A stretch of DNA of 64,000 bases from a bacterium (GCA_021809565.1 JAJZKG010000001.1:34691-98690), one strand, 5' to 3'; positions 18,920-28,940 are shown, counted from the stretch's first letter. Translations and numbers: made by a program. Notes: generated from the letters alone by a model not told the origin.

Positions 18920-19492
18920 ATGGATACAGGGTATATAATGATTGACGGTCATCATTTATGTGCAAGCATTAATGAGGTTTATAAAATAAGACCGCAATTA
19001 AGAAGTAAAAAACTAGATATAACATTACTAACCAATGCTTTAGTTGAACTTTGGTTAGAGAATATTGATCAAGCTACAAGAGTAAATTTTTATTTTAAAA
19101 AAGGAGATGACAGAATACATTCAGTGATTAACATATCGGATTCTAGAAAACCTGGGTATAAAGATCATTGGAAAATAATAGAGTGTTGTATTAGTATTAA
19201 AGAGGGTGTTCCTGATTTAGAACTTGAAAAATTAAGTTCTAAGTATAGAGATATATTTCCTAAAAGAGAAAAAGGAGTTGATATAAAATTAGCATGTGAT
19301 GCCTTACTTGCTGTGGCAAATAATAGGGTTCAAAATATAGTATTTTTAGTAAATGACAGAGACTATATTCCTTTATTTGAAGCTATTGAGGAGCAAGGAG
19401 GAAATGCATATCTTACAGCCCTAGATTCAAAACAAAAAATAGCAAAAGATTTGACAGATCTTGCAGATAAATTTTTAACGTTAGATTCTTAA
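18920..19492 (+). CDS. NYN-domain (PIN-like) ribonuclease
   Basis: The 190-residue protein has the LabA/DUF88-type NYN fold. MIDGHHLCASI supplies the first acidic ligand, GVDIKLACDALLAVA the central Asp pair, and IVFLVNDRDYIPLFEAIEEQG the last Asp pair (VNDRD). These match the catalytic acids of metal-dependent NYN RNases. It lies 27 nt before the KAP NTPase gene on the same strand, so the two probably form an operon. Pairing a nuclease with a membrane-anchored NTPase suggests a defence function, which is an inference. Confidence 0.85.
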   Translation: MDTGYIMIDGHHLCASINEVYKIRPQLRSKKLDITLLTNALVELWLENIDQATRVNFYFKKGDDRIHSVINISDSRKPGYKDHWKIIECCISIKEGVPDLELEKLSSKYRDIFPKREKGVDIKLACDALLAVANNRVQNIVFLVNDRDYIPLFEAIEEQGGNAYLTALDSKQKIAKDLTDLADKFLTLDS

Positions 19493-19519
19493 TTGGATAA
19501 GATATTTATTTGAGCAAAT

Positions 19520-22093
19520 ATGAAAACTAAAGAATATATAGCCTACTTAAATCTCCATAAAGATATTGTGAAAATGTTTATATCCCTTTGTACAGTATAT
19601 TTAGCATACTTAGTAGTTTTATTTTATATTATTGAACTTATTACTAATAATCTTAAGTTAACACATGTAACTGTAATACATAATATTTTTAATTTTCCAT
19701 ATATTATTTATGATGGAATTTTTATTGTAGGGTTGATCTTATTAATTCTCTTTAATCTTTGTAAAATTATTAGTTTTTTAAAAAAATATTACAGATCAAT
19801 TATGGTTTTTAACCCAATAAATTGGATTGATTATAGTTTTGGGGCATTTTTATTGGTTACAATTTATGAAATATTGAGTTATAAATTTACTGTCCTCTAT
19901 GTATTTACAATAGTAATTATAATAAGGTTGATAATTCCTTTAATTAAAGGTATTTTAAGACCTAAACATTCTATAAATCAAGAATTTCCACTTGAACTAG
20001 ATATTCCTATTAAGAAGATAGATGAAGATAAGCTTCATAGGGAGAATTTTATAGATAATCTTTATGATAGAATTAAAAATTTGAATTTTGATAAAAGTTT
20101 TGTTTTCGGCTTGTATGGAGAGTGGGGTTCTGGTAAAACTTCTATGCTTAATTTATTGAAAGAAAAATTAAAGAAGGAGAAAGATATTATTGTTATAGAT
20201 TTTAATCCATGGATTTATGATGATGAAACTGCAATATTAAATGGCTTGTACAATGAGATAGATATCGCTCTCAACAAAGAATATCTGATGGATAATTTAC
20301 GATCAGCATTATTGAAATATGCCAAATTATTATCAACTGGGGTTAATCTCTTCAATTTTTTTATATTCTCTTTTAGTAATGTAGGTCAGGCAGATATAAA
20401 AAAGAGAATAAGTAAAGTTATTAAAAGAATAGATAAGAGAATCGTTGTGATTATTGATGATATAGATAGGATGTCTCCTGAAAATATATTATATATTTTT
20501 AAATTGGTTAATATAGTAAATAATTTTGATAAATTATTTTTTATAATTTCGTGTGATAAAGAGATTATCAATAAAAAAATAAAAAATAAGGTTAAAGATC
20601 CTTTATATCTTGAGAGAATTATTCAAACTGATGAAAGTGTCCCAAAAATTCTTCTTGAAGATATAATATCTTATATAGAAAATGACCTAATTAAAATATA
20701 TAAATATTTTGATATAGATATGGGAGAATATTCTTTTGCATATCTAAATTATTTTGGATCTTATTTTGCAGACTTAAGAAAGGTTAAAAAATATATCAAT
20801 CTTATAAAAATTGATATTGGTAGCATATCTACAAAAGATGATAAGCCGTTTAATAAAAAAGATATTTATTTAACAGATTTTTTCATATTAGAGATGCTTA
20901 AAACTTTTTTTCTTATAGTTTATGATGATATATATTCAAATTCTTCTGTCTATATAAAAATTGATAAAAGAGGAGATTTATATGGAGACAGTATTTTTAA
21001 GAATATAGCTAATGATCAATCTCAATCTGGCGTATTGGCATTAACACATTTAAATCTTTTGTTAGGGAATATTGACTATAAATATAGAGAGTATGTTTCA
21101 AATGCGATTTGTTATTTATTTCCACGAGTAGAAAATTTATTTTTGAATACAAAAGATTTACATAAAACATATAATAATCTCTATACTCCTATGCAATCTC
21201 CTAATAAAGAGAAAGATACAGATAGTTTACAATCTAGAATATGGCACGAGGATAGTTTTTATAGGTATTTTACTATGAGAATAAGTAAAAAGGATATATC
21301 TTATAATGAGATGAAGACCTATATAGAATTGCTTAATAACAGTAATGATATAAATTCTATTGCAAATTTTTTCTTAGCTACTATGGACAAAAAACTTTTA
21401 ATAGATAAACTAAGCAATTCTAGTTGGGGGTTAAAGACAAATGGGAGTATAAAGTTAATAAAAATAATATGCAATAACATTGAAAAATTAAAAAAGAAAC
21501 CTGAAGATATTTATGTATATATAGACTTTATTAAGTCTTTACTCAATATTCCAATGGTGAATCCTAATGAAACAATAATGCAAGGTGTATTTAAAGATAT
21601 TTTTAATAGTATAAATATAAATAAGAAAACTTTTTTATTTATAGTTTCCTTATATAGTTATTTAAATCTTAATACCCAAGGGGGTCAATTTTTACGCAGT
21701 CCAGATATGAGAAGAGAGACAAGATCTATTATAAATAGGTTTATTAAAAATACAGAATATAATACCTTTAAAGATAATATTAACAATCGTAGAGATTTTA
21801 TATTAGCACTATATCATTGGTTGGGTTATGGTACTACTATAAGTGCTGATGAAAGGAATGATAATTCAATACATGTTAAGGGGTATATAAAAAGGTCTGT
21901 TGTAGATAAAAAAAGTTTAATTAATTTCATCAGTATCTTAAAAGATGCAAATTTTGATCTAACTATCTTAAACGATAATGAATTTTTTGGTAAAGAAATT
22001 TTTGATAAAGCAAGAAAAATATTAAAATATAATAAGTCTTTAAAAACAAAAGACAAAAATTTATTGACTTGGTTTATTAAATGGAAGTTATAA
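19520..22093 (+). CDS. KAP family P-loop NTPase with N-terminal membrane helices
   Basis: The protein has 857 residues. There are about four membrane helices at 20-42, 62-86, 106-122 and 124-145. A KAP NTPase domain follows with Walker A GEWGSGKTS (199-207), the KAP-typical DFNPWIY (227-233) and Walker B VVIIDDIDR (309-317). The helices and NTPase arrangement match known KAP proteins, some of which act in phage exclusion. The C-terminal half (about 470-857) is helical and unfamiliar. It sits with the NYN gene and a broken membrane protein between two glycosyltransferase operons. Its stop overlaps the end of the convergent GT4 gene by 6 nt. Cellular role unproven. Confidence 0.85.
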   Translation: MKTKEYIAYLNLHKDIVKMFISLCTVYLAYLVVLFYIIELITNNLKLTHVTVIHNIFNFPYIIYDGIFIVGLILLILFNLCKIISFLKKYYRSIMVFNPINWIDYSFGAFLLVTIYEILSYKFTVLYVFTIVIIIRLIIPLIKGILRPKHSINQEFPLELDIPIKKIDEDKLHRENFIDNLYDRIKNLNFDKSFVFGLYGEWGSGKTSMLNLLKEKLKKEKDIIVIDFNPWIYDDETAILNGLYNEIDIALNKEYLMDNLRSALLKYAKLLSTGVNLFNFFIFSFSNVGQADIKKRISKVIKRIDKRIVVIIDDIDRMSPENILYIFKLVNIVNNFDKLFFIISCDKEIINKKIKNKVKDPLYLERIIQTDESVPKILLEDIISYIENDLIKIYKYFDIDMGEYSFAYLNYFGSYFADLRKVKKYINLIKIDIGSISTKDDKPFNKKDIYLTDFFILEMLKTFFLIVYDDIYSNSSVYIKIDKRGDLYGDSIFKNIANDQSQSGVLALTHLNLLLGNIDYKYREYVSNAICYLFPRVENLFLNTKDLHKTYNNLYTPMQSPNKEKDTDSLQSRIWHEDSFYRYFTMRISKKDISYNEMKTYIELLNNSNDINSIANFFLATMDKKLLIDKLSNSSWGLKTNGSIKLIKIICNNIEKLKKKPEDIYVYIDFIKSLLNIPMVNPNETIMQGVFKDIFNSININKKTFLFIVSLYSYLNLNTQGGQFLRSPDMRRETRSIINRFIKNTEYNTFKDNINNRRDFILALYHWLGYGTTISADERNDNSIHVKGYIKRSVVDKKSLINFISILKDANFDLTILNDNEFFGKEIFDKARKILKYNKSLKTKDKNLLTWFIKWKL

Positions 22094-23200
22094 TTGTTGA
22101 TAAAATTTTAAATATTTCTCTTTAACACTTATTAAGTTATATTTTCTACTTAAACTTAAAGCACCCTTAGATATTTGATTATACAAAGTTTTATTACTAG
22201 TTAGTTTTATTATATTTTGAACTATTTGTTCAACATTTTTTGGTTCTATTAAAATGCAATTTTTATTATTAATAAATATTGATGTTGGGGTATTTTTTCC
22301 TTTTGTAGTAATAACAGGTTTTCCATATGATATAGCTTCAAGGAATGTTCCATTCCTCTCAGATACTCCTAAATTAAATGGAAGTATTACTGCAAATGAT
22401 TGAGATATTTTTTTTGCAATCTCCATTCCATCTTTTGGTTTATTTAATATTATATTATCCTGTAAATCTAAATTTTTAATTTTTTCTATTATTTTTTTAT
22501 GAGAATGATTAGTTTCTGGGTAGAGATTTGTTAAAATATCCAGATTGATATCTATATTTTTATCTTTTAATATCTTTATTGTGTCTATTAGATATTCAAG
22601 CCCTTTTTTAGAATCAATTGTCCCTATATAGCAAAAATTAGAACCTTTCTTTGTGGGAATATCATAATAATTGGAAGGAAATATATTTATAATATATACT
22701 TTTTTATTAAAGACTTTAAATTTTTTTAAATATTTAAAGTCATTTATATTTGTGACTATTATATGGTCAAAGAATGGGAGTAGGGTTAAATTTCTTATTT
22801 TGGCAATAGGGTGAGCTTGAGAGAGTTCATGCTCTGTAATAATTTTTGGTATTTTAGGAAAATTCTTTTTTAATTTCATCCCAAGAATAAATGTATCAAA
22901 TCTGAATTGATAAGCTAAGGTTGGATGTTGTAAATGTATGATATCTGGGTCAACTTTTCTTATAATGTCAATTACCTGATTAAAGGTTTTTATATCCCAT
23001 TTTCTATTAACTTTATGTATTTCTATATTATTTATACTCTTTAAATTATCTATATTGGATGTAATCAGATGTATTTCTGCCCCTTTATATTTACTGAGTT
23101 CTTGCAATAATCTATATGAATACATACCAACACCACATATTGTTGGAGGAAATGTTCCAGAGATAAATACTATTTTTTTAGATTTTTTTTGTAATGCCAA
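22088..23200 (-). CDS. GT4 family glycosyltransferase
   Basis: The 370-residue GT-B enzyme has the N-terminal glycine-rich acceptor loop KIVFISGTFPPTICGVGMYSYRLL, DIIHLQHPT, FCYIGTIDSKKGLEYL at the linker and the donor-site ISYGKPVITTKG with a preceding ERNGTFLEA. This is a retaining GT4 glycosyltransferase; the sugar cannot be assigned. It is last of three glycosyltransferase genes read leftward from 25166, with a 23-nt gap after the GT2 gene. Confidence 0.85.
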   Translation of the reverse strand: MALQKKSKKIVFISGTFPPTICGVGMYSYRLLQELSKYKGAEIHLITSNIDNLKSINNIEIHKVNRKWDIKTFNQVIDIIRKVDPDIIHLQHPTLAYQFRFDTFILGMKLKKNFPKIPKIITEHELSQAHPIAKIRNLTLLPFFDHIIVTNINDFKYLKKFKVFNKKVYIINIFPSNYYDIPTKKGSNFCYIGTIDSKKGLEYLIDTIKILKDKNIDINLDILTNLYPETNHSHKKIIEKIKNLDLQDNIILNKPKDGMEIAKKISQSFAVILPFNLGVSERNGTFLEAISYGKPVITTKGKNTPTSIFINNKNCILIEPKNVEQIVQNIIKLTSNKTLYNQISKGALSLSRKYNLISVKEKYLKFYQQL

Positions 23201-23223
23201 GCTTATTATATTTGTAGTATTAA

Positions 23224-24090
23224 TTAAATATTCTTTTTATTCAATCCACCAAGATACCCACTTAATCCAGAATACATAAAGAGTTCTTTGTTCATTATAG
23301 ATCTTAGTATAGAAATAGAGAAAATCACAAAAACCCCTTCTACTAGAGATAATTTATTAAAGTTATTTTTTAATAAAATGGCATAATTGTGGGAATAATA
23401 ATAGAACCACAACTTTTTATCAGGGATTCTTGCCCCTCCACTTGGAGCTCTCAAATGTACTAGAAAAGACTTCGGGTCAAAGATTATCTTATAATTATTT
23501 TTTAGAATTCTAAATCCAAAATCAGTCTCTTCAAAATAATTGTTTCCAATAATATTTTCATCAAAACCTCCTATTGTATTAAATACACTTTTTCTAAAAG
23601 AGAAATTGCATCCATAAAGACATTCTATATATTGTTTTATTGTAGAATTATAATTTGTATGTGTTTGAATTTTCAAAGTTTTATTAAATTTCCCAGTTTT
23701 AAATGAATTATTTGGTTTCTCATTTGGATTCAAGACATTTCCTTGTATAGCACCTATGTTCTTATCTTTATAGTTTTCTATATGATTATGAATGAAATTT
23801 ATATTATATATTCTTACGTCATCATCTATTCGTATAATAATATCAGTACTTAAATTTTTAATTGTCTGATTTAGTAATTTTGTAAATTGTTGTTTATGGG
23901 TATAAATAATTTTAAATAAAGATTTTTTAGAGATAAAGTTATCTATATTTTTATCTTCATTTTGATACACAATTACAACACTAAAATTATTATATGATTG
24001 TTTTTCTAAATCTTTAATAAGATTCTTTAACTCACTATCTCTTCCTATTGTTAAAATTAAGATTGTTGCTTTTAAATTATTTTTTTCCAT
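23224..24090 (-). CDS. GT2 family glycosyltransferase
   Basis: The 288-residue single GT-A domain has ATILILTIGRDSELKNLIKDL, IIIRIDDDVRIY as the metal-binding DxD, and GCNFSFRKSVFNTIGGFDEN followed by FEETDFGFRI as the acceptor region. A weakly hydrophobic C-terminus may contact the membrane. It overlaps the upstream GT4 gene by 19 nt, so translation is probably coupled. Likely an inverting sugar transferase of the same surface-glycan pathway. Confidence 0.85.
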   Translation of the reverse strand: MEKNNLKATILILTIGRDSELKNLIKDLEKQSYNNFSVVIVYQNEDKNIDNFISKKSLFKIIYTHKQQFTKLLNQTIKNLSTDIIIRIDDDVRIYNINFIHNHIENYKDKNIGAIQGNVLNPNEKPNNSFKTGKFNKTLKIQTHTNYNSTIKQYIECLYGCNFSFRKSVFNTIGGFDENIIGNNYFEETDFGFRILKNNYKIIFDPKSFLVHLRAPSGGARIPDKKLWFYYYSHNYAILLKNNFNKLSLVEGVFVIFSISILRSIMNKELFMYSGLSGYLGGLNKKNI

Positions 24091-25166
24091 TCTTTTACTA
24101 TTTTTTGTTCATTAAATTTATGAATGCTTGCTACACAATTATTTCTCATTGTATTATACAAATCTCTATTTTTATACAAATATAATATTTTTTTTGATAT
24201 ATCATCAGAGTTTTTATCAATAAAAAGTCCATTTATATTATTTTGTAGAACTTCAGGTATACCTCCTACTTTTGTTGCCAATATTGGAACAGATCTAGAT
24301 AGAGCTTCAATAAGTATTAAGCCCAAACCTTCTGATGAAGATGGTAAAACCAGTAGATTAGATTTATCCAAAAATTGCTCTATATTTTCTTGAAATCCAA
24401 AATAAGCTATTTTATTTTGCAATTTGTTATCTTTTATATATTGTAAAACATTATTTTTTTCTAGCCCTGTGCCTACTATTATGCCTTTGATATTATTGGA
24501 TTCAATTTTCTCTATTGCTTGTATATATTCATAAATACCTTTAGATAAATCTACTCTCGATATAAATGAAACATAAAAATCTTTAAAATTTGTATAATAT
24601 ATTTTTTTGATCTTAGTTCTAACTATGGGGTATATAGTACAAACTATTTTTCTATTAATGCCAAAATTTATTATATCATCTTTGGTTGCATTAGATACTG
24701 CAACTATAGAATTAACTTTTTTTGACGACTTTAGATATAAATATTTTAAAAGAGGCGAATATTTTATCCATTTCCCTCTAGAAAATGGTCCATGTTCCCA
24801 CCAAATTATGTTTATATTTTCATCTAATTTCCTTATTATAGGTGTTAAGATAATTTTATCTGAAAAACTCTCAATTACTATTGTGTCTATATGATTAGTG
24901 ATTATTTTTCTTGCTAGTCTCTTATAATTTTTAAGATTATAAAAATATAAAAGATGAAAATATATATAATTTTTTACTCCAGATCCTGGTTCTAACAATG
25001 TTTTGCCAGATATATTTATTGAATGGTCAATTTTTATCTTTTTTGGATATTGGTAATCATATGTTATCAAAATATTTTTTTTGTATAGATTCTCTAGTAT
25101 AGTTTTAGATAATATTTCTGCTCCACCAATAGCATTGGCTGTTCTTATAAAAATAATTTTTTTCAT
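24072..25166 (-). CDS. GT4 family glycosyltransferase
   Basis: The 364-residue GT-B enzyme has IIFIRTANAIGGAEILSKTIL at the N-terminus, IIWWEHGPFSRG, VSFISRVDLSKGIYEYI at the domain linker and LPSSSEGLGLILIEALSRSVPILATKVGGIPE as the donor-binding region. The ExxxxxxxE motif (EGLGLILIE) is complete. First gene of the minus-strand glycosyltransferase operon 25166-22088. Confidence 0.87.
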   Translation of the reverse strand: MKKIIFIRTANAIGGAEILSKTILENLYKKNILITYDYQYPKKIKIDHSINISGKTLLEPGSGVKNYIYFHLLYFYNLKNYKRLARKIITNHIDTIVIESFSDKIILTPIIRKLDENINIIWWEHGPFSRGKWIKYSPLLKYLYLKSSKKVNSIVAVSNATKDDIINFGINRKIVCTIYPIVRTKIKKIYYTNFKDFYVSFISRVDLSKGIYEYIQAIEKIESNNIKGIIVGTGLEKNNVLQYIKDNKLQNKIAYFGFQENIEQFLDKSNLLVLPSSSEGLGLILIEALSRSVPILATKVGGIPEVLQNNINGLFIDKNSDDISKKILYLYKNRDLYNTMRNNCVASIHKFNEQKIVKEWKKII

Positions 25167-25662
25167 AATAAATTATTTAAAAAACATTGGAAATTACACC
25201 TTTCAGCTAATATAGCACCAGATATTCCTGCTCTTATTATTATAATTTTATTGGTCATACGTAAGTATTATATTAGAATATGTCAGGTAAGTGTATCTGT
25301 TGTATTTCTTCTAATGGTACCTAATTTCTAGTAATCTGATTGTTATTATATCAATAATTATCAGATTAAGTTTTTTTTGCAATTTTATTAAACTTACTAA
25401 CGTTGGTCTGTCCATTGTTTTTCTCTTTCCACTGGGAGATGTAACAGTATTGGATAATAGATTTTTGTCTAGAGCAAATTTTAATATATTATCTTCTGTA
25501 TAGATTAGAGTTTTGTGTTTTATTGAATTTAAGGTAGGTATAACAAAACTAACCTAGATTGAAAATTAAAAATCTCTAATAAGGCTAAAAGTGAATCAAA
25601 CCCTTATAAAATAGGAATATGTGTAGGTTGTCATAAACTATAGGATGTGGTACAATAAGACT
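25167..25662. other. Gene-poor interval with a degenerate minus-strand frame
   Basis: No intact gene is visible here. On the minus strand 25563-25311 is stop-free for about 83 codons but has no start codon near its beginning. Its first residues (VSFVIPTLNS) resemble the opening strand of a GT2 enzyme, after which the similarity is lost. It may be the remnant of another glycosyltransferase of the neighbouring operon. The interval also holds a possible hairpin (25333-25367) followed by T8, and the promoter of the next gene. Confidence 0.3.
25628..25656 (+). promoter_or_regulatory. Leaderless promoter of the 25663 gene
   Basis: TTGTCA (25628-25633), a 17-nt spacer and TACAAT (25651-25656) are followed by 6 nt and ATG 25663. 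The alternative ATG at 25645 would lie inside the promoter. Confidence 0.6.
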
Positions 25663-26442
25663 ATGAAACCTGAAGAATTACGACGACTATCTGACATACC
25701 AATATATTCATCTCCTTATGAGATAAAGGATGGAGATCCACATTTAGAACTATTACCTGGTGGATTTTCAGGAAGGGTTAGAGTTTTACGTGGTGGTATT
25801 TTAGACATATCGTCATACAATTATTTTCAAGAAGGAAGGGCTGATCAATATGCTTATGATCAAAAAGGAAGGGTTGAGACTTCCATATCTCAAAATGCTT
25901 TTGGAGATAGAACATATTCTTGGTTTTTATATAACTATAACGATGATTTAAGTTTGTTTAGTGTTCAAAAAAGAAGTGTTACTGTAGATGAATATGGAGA
26001 GTTATTAGATATTAATGTTTCTGAAGATCGATATGATCCTAATACCCAAGTTTTAACTAGGAAGGGTGTTGATAATGATGGAAGAATTTCTTTAGAAGAG
26101 CATCAATATGAAGATAGTCTACTTAAAAGTAAGGTTGTTTTTAAAGATCATGATGTCGGTACCATAGAGGAATATGAATATGTCTATGATGAAAAAGGTG
26201 TGATAGTAAAAAGATTTGTAAAAGATCAAGATGGAAATGTTATTGCTACAGATTTTTATGAATATAATGGAAACCTACCAATAAAAAGAGGTTCTAGTGT
26301 TTTAGATGGGATCAGTATCTATAAGTCTCATGCTATATTAAAAAGATTAAAGAAGGATAATACTAGGAAGAAAGATAGAAGGTTTGTTATATATGAGAAT
26401 AGGGCAAGTGATCTATCAGCTATACTTGAGGGAACAAGATAA
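25663..26442 (+). CDS. Hypothetical beta-rich repeat protein
   Basis: The 259-residue soluble protein lacks a signal peptide. Its centre consists of short YD-like strand repeats (YAYDQKGRVETSI, YDPNTQVLTRKGVDNDGRISLEEHQY, YEYVYDEKGVIVKRFVKDQDGNVIATDFYEY), recalling the antiparallel units of RHS/YD-repeat and MORN-like proteins. A basic helical tail follows (ILKRLKKDNTRKKDRR). I do not recognise a family. It lies 9 nt before the ParB-like gene and is probably co-transcribed with it. Confidence 0.55.
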   Translation: MKPEELRRLSDIPIYSSPYEIKDGDPHLELLPGGFSGRVRVLRGGILDISSYNYFQEGRADQYAYDQKGRVETSISQNAFGDRTYSWFLYNYNDDLSLFSVQKRSVTVDEYGELLDINVSEDRYDPNTQVLTRKGVDNDGRISLEEHQYEDSLLKSKVVFKDHDVGTIEEYEYVYDEKGVIVKRFVKDQDGNVIATDFYEYNGNLPIKRGSSVLDGISIYKSHAILKRLKKDNTRKKDRRFVIYENRASDLSAILEGTR

Positions 26443-26451
26443 TTAAATTTC

Positions 26452-27021
26452 ATGGAAGAAGTTGAGGGAATAAAACAGGGTATCTCACATGAAGAATTCA
26501 AAGAAAGACTTTCAATGTTGTCTGATACATCACTGTATCCAGCTTTCAGAATAACTGATATATTCGAAGCAAGTTCATTTGAGTTTATCGATGATGATGA
26601 AAGATGTGAACACGTAGATGTTAGAAGGATAATTGGAGCCCCACATCTTGGGACTCCAAAATTCAAAAATTGGGGAGATATTCAAAACAGAGAATCTAGA
26701 TTCGGAGAATCCAGATCTAGTGGGATAGGATCCAGAGGACTAGGTCCAAGATGGGAGGAGTATATGCATGAACTTACAAAACAGGTAGAGCATAGCGGAA
26801 TTGAAAGTGTATCAATTTTTAGTGGACCTGTTTGTATTGATGAATTTCAAGGGATTTATTATGTGGATTTAGATGGAACAAGGAGAGTAGTTGTAGCAAA
26901 ATTACTTGGAATTGATAAAATTCCAGCAACTGTAACAAAAATTATAACAAAACACGGAGTCGACCCTTGGAAATTTTCAAAAGCTTCAAGAAAGATAAAA
27001 AAGCTAAGCTATCTCTTCTAG
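26452..27021 (+). CDS. ParB/Srx-fold-like protein
   Basis: In the 189-residue protein the C-terminal half contains YYVDLDGTRRVVVAKLLGIDKIPATV. This matches the ParB-N/sulfiredoxin-like nucleotide-binding signature (D-G-xx-R-xxAxxxLG). There is no obvious helix-turn-helix segment, so it is not a complete chromosome-partitioning ParB. Residues 80-100 (ESRFGESRSSGIGSRGLG) are encoded by a degenerate GATC array and probably form a flexible loop. It overlaps the 3' end of the convergent membrane-protein gene by 18 nt. A role with its upstream partner is likely but unknown. Confidence 0.55.
   Translation: MEEVEGIKQGISHEEFKERLSMLSDTSLYPAFRITDIFEASSFEFIDDDERCEHVDVRRIIGAPHLGTPKFKNWGDIQNRESRFGESRSSGIGSRGLGPRWEEYMHELTKQVEHSGIESVSIFSGPVCIDEFQGIYYVDLDGTRRVVVAKLLGIDKIPATVTKIITKHGVDPWKFSKASRKIKKLSYLF
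26692..26747. repeat. Degenerate GATC-palindrome array inside the ParB-like gene
   Basis: GAATCTAGATTC, GAATCCAGATCTAGTGGGAT, GGATCC and GGACTAGGTCC follow one another over 56 bp. Each is a palindrome or half-palindrome of the core type with substitutions, all open in the coding frame. Confidence 0.6.
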
Positions 27022-27729
27022 TTTTTTATATAAAAACACCATAGATAGTATTGATATAGGGATTGTTATAAGAAGTCCTACAAGAAGTAAGAAGAACCCT
27101 ACAATATTTAATATAGAAAGTATAAACAAAAAACCAAATATCTTCCATTTTTTTCTTTTTGTAATACGATAACTTTCTTTTATTGATTCTATTATTTGTT
27201 TATTTTGATCAATAATTATATATGCCCAGAAAGAAAGTGCAATGGAATATATTATTAATAATACAGAAAGTACTACTATAATAATAATAAATAATAAAAA
27301 GACAAGAGACCTTTGTAATGCAAAATGAACCATTAATGCTGAGGATCCCAAAATCAGGAGATATCCTATTATAAAACCTACTGCTAGTAAAATCCCCCCA
27401 CCGACATAATTCCAAAATCTATTATCAAATTGTATATAACTTGTAAATTTGGAAAGTTCCAATTTTTCATTGTTATAAACCCTAAGTGCAATTAATACAG
27501 ATAAATATCCAAAGGCAAAATCAAAAGCTATGAGTATTACAAGGAATATTATTCTTAATAAACCTGCACGTCCAGTCAGAAATTCCAATGCAGAATATAC
27601 AACAATGAAAACAAGTGTAAATACAATATAAAAAACTAAATTTTGGAATGTTTTGTTCCACCCAAACGAAAATACTTCAGAGATTGAGAATGTTTTTTTA
27701 CTTTGACTAGTTGATGAGTTATCAGCCAT
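27004..27729 (-). CDS. Polytopic membrane protein (DUF975/YciC-like)
   Basis: The 241-residue protein has a short cytoplasmic N-terminus (SISEVFSFGWNKTFQNL) and about six membrane helices. It also has a positively charged loop, IIESIKESYRITKRKKWKIFGFLFIL, before the last helices. The FSxGWxxF start and the SxRxTKxxxWxIF loop resemble the DUF975/glycerophosphodiesterase-membrane-domain group. Function not known. Single gene, convergent with the ParB-like gene. Confidence 0.6.
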   Translation of the reverse strand: MADNSSTSQSKKTFSISEVFSFGWNKTFQNLVFYIVFTLVFIVVYSALEFLTGRAGLLRIIFLVILIAFDFAFGYLSVLIALRVYNNEKLELSKFTSYIQFDNRFWNYVGGGILLAVGFIIGYLLILGSSALMVHFALQRSLVFLLFIIIIVVLSVLLIIYSIALSFWAYIIIDQNKQIIESIKESYRITKRKKWKIFGFLFILSILNIVGFFLLLVGLLITIPISILSMVFLYKKLEEIA

Positions 27730-27806
27730 ACTAGAACAATTGTACTCTTACTTTTTATTATTTCAATATATATAAATATAATGGCTCTATTTATATATTT
27801 TTGGTA

Positions 27807-28940
27807 TTAACTTTTATTGTAGTAATTTTCTATCTCTTTTGATATTTTACTATATAAAAATCTACTAGCGTATTTTGTAGCATTCTTAGAGTAGTTACTA
27901 TAATTTTTATTTATCTTACCTATTGCATCTAACATTTCTTTTTTATCAAGTGCTATAAGTAATCCATTAACCTTATCCTCTATAAGGTCTACTGCTGCAT
28001 TATCTTTACTGTTAAAACATATTACTGGAAGTCCTAATGCTAGAGCTTCAATTGTTACTATAGAAAAACCTTCTCTTTCTGACAACATCATAAATATTTT
28101 TGATTTTTGTATATCTTTGAATACTTCATTATTATTCTCTATAAAACCAGTAAATTCTATATCAAGATTTTTTGCTTTGGTTTTTAGATTATTTATTTCT
28201 GGTCCATCTCCTATTATTACGGCTTTAAGCTTTATATTTTTCTCTTTTGAATACTTTACAAGATCTATTATTTTATCTATATTTTTGAAATCAAGAAGTC
28301 TTCCTGCATAACAAAGGTCATACTCTTTCTTCTTGTTTGGTATTGTTTTTATATCATCTCTAATACCATTGGGTATCACAACAATATCATCTTTTTTATA
28401 TTTTTCTATTTCCTTTTTTGTATGTTCTGATATAGATATTATATTCACTGATAATTTCAATGCTAAATATTGGACAATGAATCCTATACTTCCAGAAAAT
28501 AGTCCAGAATACTTTACCCAATATTTAAAACTCCACCATTCATGCCACACAGTAATAACTCTTGGGGCCAGACCCTTTGGTTTGCGGAATTTAAATAAAA
28601 GAGCAAGTCTGAGGGTAAAAATAGGGAAGTAGGGCATAGATTCAATTTCTATAACATCAAAGTTATTTTTTAGAAGATACGGAAATAACTTTATCGCAAA
28701 TATAATAGGTTCTAGTGTTTTCCTAGTTCCGTCTGGTTTATATATATTAGAGTGTTTTGTTATAGCATGATAATAGATCTTATCTTTTACTATTGTATTA
28801 TCTCCTTCCCAATCTTTCATACCCACAAGATGTATTTCGTATTCATCTTTTAGATATGTTGATATATTGTATATCCTCTGCTGTACTCCACCTATCTGGT
28901 ATGGATATATAAAATCATATATAAAGAGGAGTTTCTTCAT
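27807..28940 (-). CDS. GT4 family glycosyltransferase
   Basis: The 377-residue GT-B enzyme has LLFIYDFIYPYQIGGVQQRIYNIS as the N-terminal loop, VIPNGI at the linker strand, LCYAGRLLDFKNIDKIIDLV and MMLSEREGFSIVTIEALALGLPVICFNS as the donor site (EGFSIVTIE). The start at 28940 is the first ATG after the palindrome-bearing intergenic region. Single gene, divergent from uppS. Surface glycan assembly is likely; the sugar is not assignable. Confidence 0.87.
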   Translation of the reverse strand: MKKLLFIYDFIYPYQIGGVQQRIYNISTYLKDEYEIHLVGMKDWEGDNTIVKDKIYYHAITKHSNIYKPDGTRKTLEPIIFAIKLFPYLLKNNFDVIEIESMPYFPIFTLRLALLFKFRKPKGLAPRVITVWHEWWSFKYWVKYSGLFSGSIGFIVQYLALKLSVNIISISEHTKKEIEKYKKDDIVVIPNGIRDDIKTIPNKKKEYDLCYAGRLLDFKNIDKIIDLVKYSKEKNIKLKAVIIGDGPEINNLKTKAKNLDIEFTGFIENNNEVFKDIQKSKIFMMLSEREGFSIVTIEALALGLPVICFNSKDNAAVDLIEDKVNGLLIALDKKEMLDAIGKINKNYSNYSKNATKYASRFLYSKISKEIENYYNKS

